Shown here piece by piece: positions 35,219 to 42,500 of a stretch of 42,500 nt of DNA; the stretch's first letter is position 1, and each line of letters opens with the position of its first letter. The notes beneath the pieces were generated by a model. That model ran no database searches and had not been told where the DNA came from. It saw nothing but the letters and a program-made list of their open reading frames with translations. This DNA comes from Bigelowiella natans CCMP2755. Lineage: Eukaryota > Cercozoa > Chlorarachniophyceae. The stretch covers positions 27,501-70,000 of the forward strand of contig ADNK01000694.1 of NCBI GenBank assembly GCA_000320545.1. The letters are read 5' to 3'. A program made the position numbers and the translations under genes.

Positions 35219-36678
35219 GCTGAATATTCCAGGCACTAACCCATTTCATAGTTAAAGACACATCATCTGACCGAACAAGGCCAGGTTCTCTCCTCCTCCC
35301 CTGAAATCCATAGTTTGTTATCTATTCTATCTTACTCTCATGCTTCCTCCTCCTCCTCCTCCTCCCCCCCCCCTTTAACTTCTACTTAGGTCGTCCTCTC
35401 TCGCTTACAGCCTTGTTGAGTGCTGCAAAGCTGCTGTTTAAGGAGAGGTTGTTCTGGGGTGCTGCATGCGTTCATTCTGCTGCTGCTACGGTAGTAATAA
35501 CTAACAAGATGCTGCTGCTTCAATAAACTCTTCTTTAAGTTAATAGGTGGTGGTGGTAGTGCCGACATATTGTGTTATCTGCAGCCCCCATATTATCTCA
35601 GTACTGCTTGTACTACTTATTACTGCTTGTAATAGTGTAAACACTACCACCAACTCATAGGATCATCCTTTAATAGTTGTTAGCTTCCTCCTTCCGTATT
35701 TAGCCCTCACCTTCTTGCCCTACTCCTCCTCCTCCTCTTTTCACAGATACGAAGGATGGATGTTATTCTGGGTACCGTTTACCACGATATCACGGTATTA
35801 TTAAAGCCTGATCACAGTCCTCCCTATTAAAGTAGAAACTATGATGATGATCATGATCATCATGATCATCATGATCATCATAATGTTCTCTTTACCTGTT
35901 TATCTCTGTGAAAGCGAAGGAGGAGGAGGAGGAAGAGGAGAGTTTTTTCCCGTTATTACTCATAGTCTTATCATCATCATCTACATCCTCCTCCTATGGT
36001 GTATGAAATATTGTTATTATTAGGGTATATCCCCAGAGGATGCTGCTGCTTTAGTTGTTGCGGTATGATGATGATGATGATCATGATCATGGTGATGGTG
36101 ATGGTGATGATGATGATGATGGTGCTCTGTTTTGCGATTTACTAATGGCAAATGACGGTGATGTATTTATGTCGCTATAATTATAAGATGAGGGAGGTGT
36201 ACTTACATCTTTCTCATTGTTGTTATTGTTGTTGTTACAATAATCTCTCACAATCTGGATACTATGATAGTTTCCGCTGGGAGTGATCCTAGGGCTACTG
36301 CTGCTGGGTACTGCTTTCCGACGACTGAAAAGAGGAGCGAAGCAACGGCTTCTTATCACCGGGTAAGGGGGGGGGGGAGGAAGGATGTAATTTTGTGCAG
36401 AGAATTCCTCTGCACATTTCATATGTAAGCAAGATGGTGTCTATGAAATAATGTACATCATGATCATCATCATGATCATCATCATTCAATACCATCGTCG
36501 TCAGAATGTGGGGTCTCGTTGTGATTGGATGCCTAGGCTTGATGGCGGTTAGTTCTTGGGAGAGGAGGAGGGGGGAAGGAGGAGAGGAAGAAGACGAAGA
36601 AGAACAACAACCAGAACAGAAGAAGAGAGAGAAACTGACGGAAGAGGACCGGGGATGGCGGTGAAACTAGGGATGATA

Positions 36679-36714
<36 letters not shown>

Positions 36715-37626
36715 GTGATGAGACTACGAAGAAGGAGAAATAAAGAAAGAAAGAGTAAACAACCGTCTACATCATCATCCTCATCATCCTCATCATCATC
36801 ATCATCATTATTATCATCGTAGTTGTTGTTTCTGTTGTTGTATGAATCGTCACGATGTATAATACTATTGGTCATCTCCATCGTGTTGGTGGTCTTCTTC
36901 CAATCGTTGTCGTTGACAGGTTGCAGCACATAGAAGCAAAGCAAACAATAATAACCCTGATGATACGGCCGCTGGATTTGCAGGTGGTTTGTTTTTGGGG
37001 TGGGGGGAACATCATTAGGATATCAGAAGTAATTTAGTTATATTTTTCTTCTCGCCAGTAATTTCTGTATTCGATAGCCACCCCACCACCACCACCACCA
37101 GCAGCAGCAGCAGTAGTAGTAGTAGTAGTATCAGCAGCAGCTGAAGAGCTTGTTGTGTATTATAATGATGAGAAACAAAGAGCCACCTACTACTCTTTCG
37201 TGTGTTTGCAGTGTATGTAGCAGCAAGGATAATTGTTTGAAATAATAATACATGTAGCACAATGTATTTGTGCTGCTGCTGCTGCTGAATGATTATGATA
37301 TATGTTGGTAGGCCTTTTTGTTTTTCTCATTGGAGTCGGTGTATCTGTACCATACTACATGGTGAGAAAGATTTATTTACTTCTACTCCGTAACAACAAT
37401 GACGAGAAAAAGGGAAAGAGGAGGAACTAGGGGGGGGGGAGGATAGAGAAGATGGGTCGCAACACTGCATAAATATTATAAGAATCTCTTCAATGATGAT
37501 GATGATGATAATGATGATGATGATGATGACACGTAGTAGAAGATGGATCTTAACACTGCACAACTATCATAAGAACCTCCTCTTATTATTTTTCTTTCTT
37601 TTTGTTATTGTTTCTCTCTCTCTATC

Positions 37627-37679
<53 letters not shown>

Positions 37680-39724
37680 ATCTTCCTTTCTCAGGCAGCA
37701 TATTCGTATGCAGCAGCTCATGGTGGCAAATCAATTGGTAGTAATACAATTGATTCAGTAGATTTCAAACCACCTCAACAATTTAATTTGACCTCCTCCT
37801 CCTCCTCCTCCTCATTCATCCTTTTCTAATATTTTAATCGTCAGGCCTCTCCGCAGCATTGATCGAGGCCTTTGCCTTCTGCGTGGCAGCTCTTGTGTAA
37901 TTTACCTTTGTTTTCTTTCCTGTGTGTGTGTGTGTGTGTGTGTGCATATTTATGTATTATAGACGACGGTGACTTGATTGCTGCACAGTTGTTCCCTCTT
38001 TACAATCTAACATTATATACATAGTATAACGGTAGTGTTTGCATTATTGTCTAAATACTTAAGGTATCTTATCCTTGGGGGGATAATCTCAATAAGGTAG
38101 TAGTAGTAGTGGTAGTAGTATTAGTACTGCTACATCTACGCATATGGGCTGAGTAGTAGTACCGACAAAGATAGAACTAGATCTTTAGGTTTCGTACAAC
38201 AACAACAACAACAATAACAATTTATGATGATGAATAGCAATAGCAGCATTTATTACCTCAATCAAAAGGCATCATGCATTGTCATCAATGTAAATATGTC
38301 CTCCTCCTCCTCCTCCTCATCATCATCATGCTCGTTGTGTGTTTTAGTGGTTGGTCTGTCGCCTTCTTCGTCCTTTCAGGAGTCGCCTTAACAGGGGGGT
38401 AGGAGGAGGCCACAATTAGAAGCTATAGCATTACAGTAGCAGAGCACTACTTGCCTACATACAAATACAGCTGCTATAGTAGTAGTTGTTGTTGGTGCTG
38501 CTAATGTATTGTTGTTGTTGATCGTTGTTGTTGTAGTAGTAGTGTGTTCAGTGGAGAAAGGAGTGCTTTTCATCATCAACCACAACAACAACATTACAAC
38601 CATCATTGTCGCTATGATTCATTCTCATCACCCCCATCACGACTACCTATATCGCCAACATCCCAACCTTTATTTCACCATCATTCCTAGAATTCTAACG
38701 TGGGTTTTTATGACGGCGCTGGAACGGCATGGTGGCGTTGCAGGTAGGTATTTATCACATTATGTGTGCAATCAAGGATAGTAGTAGTTGTGGTAAGAGA
38801 GGAGGTGAAGGAGGAGGATTAAGCAGCTTCTGGCAGTTTTTTGTTGAATTAAAGATCCAATACATTAGAAGATATAGCAAAACCAACAAACATACAGTTT
38901 TATGATGATGCCTTATTATCATCGTTTTCTTGATTTCCGTTATTATCACTATCCTCTCCCTCCTACTCCTCCTCCTTCTGGAAAAACACCACCACAACAA
39001 TAACAAGGCTCTGATGAGGAAGTGGTAGTAGTAGACAATCATCACGGGGAGGAGGAGGATGAGGACGATATGCATTACGATGGAAAAGATGGTCATGCGG
39101 CTGCAGCTTCTTCTGGTATCGTCGCAAGTGCTGATAGGAATGATTCAGTGATAGAAGAAGAGGAAGAGGAAGAAGAAGGCGGTGTTGGTGAGGCAAGAGG
39201 AGGAGGAGGAGGAGGAAGCTATCATGCGAAAAGAACTGAGAGAGAACTCAAAAATCCAAAGTAATTTGGTGTTCATCTCCCTGCCCCTTTCTTCTTTTTC
39301 TTCTTTTACTTCCTTTTACTTATCGTCGTGGTTTCACCCCCTTCGATGCTTCTTTGCGTATAGATTTGTAACCGTACATGTGTGTTTGTGTGTGTGTGTG
39401 TGTGTTAAACATCGTAAAGTGGTCCTACATACCACCCTCGTATTCTTCTTATTTTGTTCAATTTTTTCCTATTCCATTTCGCCTACCCTATCCTCCCACA
39501 GGCACTGTCGGTTGATTGCCCATGATGATGATAACAATGAGGAGGATGATAGCAGTGAGGGTGAGCATATGGCCGCAGCAGCTGGAGGAGGCTACTCGGT
39601 TGGTGTTCCTACCATCCCTATCGATGTTGTGAGCAACAAGCAGCATCAAGCTAATATTAATGGAGGTATGCGAAGATATTATGATGGCCAACGACGACTG
39701 GGTGAAGGCACTGAAATAGTATAG
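32555..39724 (+). CDS. Major facilitator superfamily transporter, about 24 exons
   Basis: The start is MMAVDEDERQRP at 32555. Supported exons: 32555-32647, 32711-32848, 32961-33011, 33148-33232, 33342-33360, 33563-33660, 33728-33792, 34266-34340, 34610 onward, about 35053-35145, 35233-35284, 35390-35490, 35747-35794, 36024-36062, 36271-36362, 36505-36547, 36920-36983, 37312-37361, 37695-37737, 37845-37894, 38348-38398, 38691-38743, 39008-39260, 39502-39724. Phases agree from 35233 to the end except between 37894 and 38348, where a small exon is missing; short exons are also missing near 33400-33560 and 33800-34265. MFS motif A is GWLIDALGPRRLMF, in the loop between helices 2 and 3. Hydrophobic helices include LFVFLIGVGVSVPYYM and WSVAFFVLSGVALTGGILTW. 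The N and C tails are acidic; the C tail has an E8 run and a G6 run. If the last intron is retained, the protein ends at 39264 instead. Substrate and subfamily are not determined. Confidence 0.8.
33043..33137 (+). repeat. 45-bp tandem duplication inside an MFS intron
   Basis: The units start at 33043 and 33088 and differ by about two bases. They lie upstream of the acceptor at 33147 and each carries CTACTAAAATTATGAC, a sequence that resembles a branch point. The duplication therefore may double the branch-point region. Confidence 0.85.
34184..34250. repeat. (CA)n(TA)n compound microsatellite
   Basis: About 14 CA units followed by about 19 TA units, directly upstream of the MFS exon that begins at 34266. 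Confidence 0.95.
34325..34406 (+). repeat. Tandem duplication of a 5' splice site in the MFS gene (period 41 bp)
   Basis: The units start at 34325 and 34366. Each contains the exon end AAGCAATTATCTAAAG and the donor GTAGAA. Exon end 34340 fits the phase of the next known exon (34610); exon end 34381 would add 41 open nucleotides and change the phase. Confidence 0.9.
35839..36484. repeat. Palindromic ATGATCAT-type arrays in MFS introns
   Basis: Runs of ATGATCATCATGATC at about 35839-35884, 36063-36096 and 36458-36485 combine GAT and ATC triplets into units that are their own reverse complement. They sit in three different introns on both sides of exons 36024-36062 and 36271-36362. Confidence 0.8.
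37434..37590. repeat. Imperfect duplication (about 94 bp apart) in an MFS intron
   Basis: The block AGAAGATGG-TC-AACACTGCA...TAAGAA occurs at about 37447 and again at about 37539, with a (GAT)n tract between the copies. It lies upstream of the exon at 37695. Confidence 0.7.
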
Positions 39725-40768
39725 AACGGTACAACATAAGTCTTGCAAGCAGCCTATATGTGATCTCGAATGCGTCACTGGCTCACACACACGCACACAC
39801 ACACACACGCACACATACGCAAACATACGCACATGCACTTAAAAGCCGTTCGAGTGTCTTGGGATTTTAGTATCATTTACATGTAACATTGCGTGTTGCG
39901 AGTATGCGTGTATATCTAAAAGATCTCAGTGCTCTGAGCATGGGAAATTAGACCACCTTTGTGTTATTCTCAAGCGAACGAAACCTCTGGTGAACAAGTA
40001 TGTCTAAATGTGGTGGCTATGTTTTCATCGTCGCTCATTTAACATGCAAAATACAATGAATCATTCGAAAATGGCACTCATCTGCCACTGTGGAGCCTAT
40101 AGCTTATTACGCGAACATCTCAGGACGAAGCATGGTTGTGTGCAGCAACTAGCATGTATAAGACCTTATTGTCCATTGTTTCCAGTGTACGTCAATGACG
40201 AAGCATGCATGCAATGCCAGATTGGTGATTTACAGCAAGCTGGCGCTCGACTGGTACAGATTCATCATTCACATGCATGCGCGCCTTTAAACGCTAACGT
40301 GCCATGTGATCATACATGCCAGACAACATGCTAGCATACTAGTAGTGTGTGTATGCAGTACTTTTGGATATGTTAATTAAATTTACTAATCAATCTCGCA
40401 CATCGATCCACACATATGCATCACAAATGCCAGCGAATAAGTAACGATTTGTATACAAAAGACGACTTGTTATTAAAGCAGGTACATTAACGACTGTAGC
40501 AAATTGCAAACACCTAGCTGCTGTGAGAAAATGAATGCTCTATTCATATTCCATTTCCTTCATAAGCTTAATTCCAGAGGCTGTTTTATTTTTTTGAACT
40601 GAGGTGTTAATATAAGAAGAGTCACCATACAATGGAAAGGAAATGGACAAAAAGAGGCCTCTCCAGAATATCGTATACATGCGTTATGTCTTCAGTAAGT
40701 GTTGCTCTCTCGTATAGGATTTATTTGTGTTATTCAACCAGTGGTTGAAGCATGCCTCTGACTACACA
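39725..40768. other. Gene-free segment with a third GCATGC-rich island
   Basis: A (CA)n-like tract lies at about 39783-39836. From about 39860 to 40500 the sequence is again rich in CATGCATG/GCATGC words. A 108-codon, Cys/His-rich ATG frame at 40008-40334 is not called, because it has no recognised domain and lies in this low-complexity island. Confidence 0.5.
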
Positions 40769-40837
40769 CTACATAAAACGAAAGCACAATGAACCTGGAG
40801 GCATGCAAGTAAAAATAGTAGTTGAGTAACTTATTAC

Positions 40838-41151
40838 CCTCTTCTTTTCTTCTGTCCTTTCTTCTTCCTGATTGTGGTTATTTTGGCCACTGCCTTCGCC
40901 TTGTGCTGTTTCTCCTTTCTTTGCTCTTGCTAACCTTTCTCCTCCTTTCTCGTCGGTATTTCCGACTACTTTGTGACTTTCATTACTATTAACATTCTCG
41001 TGAGGCAGCGTCTCTGCTTTTCCTTCTTGTTCTTCTGACGATTGCATTATTTGCAGCGCATCTGCTGTTGTTGTTGTTGCTATTACTGCTGCTGTATCGG
41101 AAGAAGTAGAAGGCCTTTGCTCAATGGCACCACCACCACCATGACTATTAC

Positions 41152-41184
<33 letters not shown>

Positions 41185-41614
41185 TATTTTCATCACGGTT
41201 GTTGTCTTTTCCATGCACAGTCTTTTGACGTTTTGCTGCATCTCGTTCTATCTGCATTTGTTGTGCTGCGGCCATAGCCTCCACCATCTATTTACATCAG
41301 AAGAAGAAAAGGAAGAAGAAGAAGAAGAAGAACAACAATAAATTCTTAATGTTACATCTTTGAAATATAATTGAAGAGTTAAGGCAATGATCAGCAATGA
41401 GTAAGAAAGTTGATGCTGTTGCGAGCACATTATCTGCAGGCTTGTTCGAGAAATACCACTTACTTATTTGCTTACGACAATATTATATATATATATATAT
41501 ATATATTATATCAGCAACATATGGTTGGTCATCAACAGTAAAAAGGATATTATGCTGCAAACAACTTATATATGAATAATACACATATTGCACACAAGGA
41601 AGCTGTATACGGAA

Positions 41615-41653
<39 letters not shown>

Positions 41654-42091
41654 GCGCGCTTTCACCACTACACCTTCTTTGCTGCATCATTCATTGCTTT
41701 TCTAATTTGAATAAGCTTTTTGTCGCTGACAGCATCGCCATCCTGATAATATTGTGTGAGTGAATAAGTTGTTATACATGCAAAATGGCATCACATCATC
41801 ATCCACCATCATCCTACATGGTGGTGATGAATGAGCCCTATCATGCAATGTTCTATCATCATGATTTAGCCTGTTTATAGAGTGGTGAGATGTAGGCACT
41901 ATTGTGTTCTTAAGTAGGTAGTGCTACTACTAGTAGAAATACCAGAATTTCCATTGCATTCATTGCAGCAGCGGCCTCTGCTGAAGCCTATCATTATTAT
42001 TCGTTGTGTAATAAATATTGAATCAGATGCAGTAGTAGCACAAGTAGGAACAGCAATCAACAACATCATCAGGGCTACTGGCTGGGTGATG

Positions 42092-42123
<32 letters not shown>

Positions 42124-42176
42124 GATGGCAAAAACTACTCCTTTGTTCATTTCTCTGTGCATGCGTGTGTGCGGAG

Positions 42177-42219
<43 letters not shown>

Positions 42220-42454
42220 TTGTTTTATACTAATGCTGCTGCCCCAGTGATTTCGCCAGCAGCTATTATTGCATTGGTGGCAGATCGAGCATGACCTGTA
42301 TTTGTTCAAAACAACAAAGAAGAAAAAAAATGTGGAGAAGGAGGAGGAAAAAGAGGAATACGATAAGAAAGAAGAAAATGAATAAAGAAAGAAATAGCGA
42401 TGTAAGGAGGCCTACACTCAGCAGCGAGTAAGAATCGTAGTCAGTAGGTGGGAG

Positions 42455-42488
<34 letters not shown>

Positions 42489-42500
42489 CTCATAAAAGGT
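40838..42500 (-). CDS. Right-edge multi-exon gene, Ala/Glu/Asp-rich protein of unknown function (partial)
   Basis: Exons seen on the minus strand: 42231-42295 (HARSATNAIIAAGEITGAAAL), 41943-41980 (EAAAAMNAMEIL), 41674-41742 (DGDAVSDKKLIQIRKAMND...) and a long block ending upstream at 41287. That block begins MVEAMAAAQQMQIERDAAKRQK, has a D10 run, and continues as Glu/Lys-rich low-complexity sequence. It either ends at a donor after EEKKR (40838) or reads to TGA at 40769. Phases fit between 41943 and 41674; other joins are incomplete, and the 5' end lies beyond the window. Short Ala-rich helical segments and disorder are visible, but the family is not recognised. Confidence 0.5.
42441..42489. 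repeat. (ACA)n microsatellite at the right edge
   Basis: About 11 CAA/ACA units at 42456-42489, following a purine-rich AAGAAG tract at about 42315-42400. Confidence 0.9.

Noticed and set aside
35747-35794. Alternative frame YEGWMLFWVPFTTIS for the MFS exon
   Set aside because: It looks like a membrane helix, but its phase disagrees with both neighbouring exons; the frame IRRMDVILGTVYHDIT agrees with both.
36549-36944. 131-codon minus frame with Asp and Ile runs
   Set aside because: Microsatellite translation antisense to MFS introns.
40008-40334. 108-codon Cys/His-rich plus frame
   Set aside because: It starts with ATG and has CHCGAYSLLREHLRTKHGC, which loosely recalls a C2H2 finger. The ligand spacing is not canonical, and the frame lies in a GCATGC-rich island that biases towards Cys and His codons.
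1-42500. tRNA, rRNA or other structured RNA genes
   Set aside because: No tRNA cloverleaf with conserved A and B boxes and no rRNA or snRNA signature was recognised by eye. A dedicated search would be needed to exclude them fully.

Overview
The window is nuclear DNA from a eukaryote. It is packed with microsatellites, and most genes are cut into very short exons (often 30-90 nt) by GT-AG introns; no operons, ribosome-binding sites or bacterial gene organisation are visible. A fungal-type Zn2Cys6 protein, a C-x-H-G-R repeat protein, a RanBP2-zinc-finger (SOL-type) calpain, an MscS-like channel and a LINE-type retrotransposon fragment together suggest a protist or alga. A stramenopile-like lineage would fit, but the sequence alone does not settle the taxon. 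Exon models were built by hand: I required GT-AG borders, open frames, matching phases and agreement with family motifs.

Layout, left to right: a minus-strand gene with GYY motifs (625-2179); an intronless Zn2Cys6 gene (+, 2764-3678); a gene-free island rich in CTAG/GCATGC words (about 3880-4550); a possible small membrane protein (-, 5044-5232); a multi-exon gene for a small charged protein (+, 5757-10216); a second CTAG/GCATGC island (about 10430-11320); a tail-anchored EF-hand protein (-, 12447-13883); a divergent AAA ATPase (+, 14421-16383); a doubtful small gene (+, 17167-17507); a calpain of the calpain-15/small-optic-lobes type with four RanBP2 zinc fingers (-, 18161-26846, about 39 exons); a ten-repeat CxHGR protein (+, 27523-28566); a 5'-truncated LINE fragment with stacked 3' ends (-, about 28713-30579); a compact MscS-like channel (-, 30952-31761); an MFS transporter with about 24 exons (+, 32555-39724); a third CTAG/GCATGC island; and a minus-strand gene running off the right edge (40838-42500).

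The genes share no obvious pathway. Calcium is a loose link, through the EF-hand protein and the calpain (though SOL-type calpains lack the penta-EF-hand domain), and two genes encode membrane transport proteins. Gene order alternates strictly, giving five head-to-head pairs with roughly 0.5-0.8 kb between start codons.

Two structural signals recur. First, tandem duplications of 36-53 bp are scattered across the window; in four different genes such a duplication has copied a splice site together with the adjoining coding bases. Second, many 5' splice sites are themselves the first units of a microsatellite (GTAGTA..., GTAAGTAAGT..., GTAGGTAGG...). Both suggest that local slippage and duplication are reshaping the introns of this genome.
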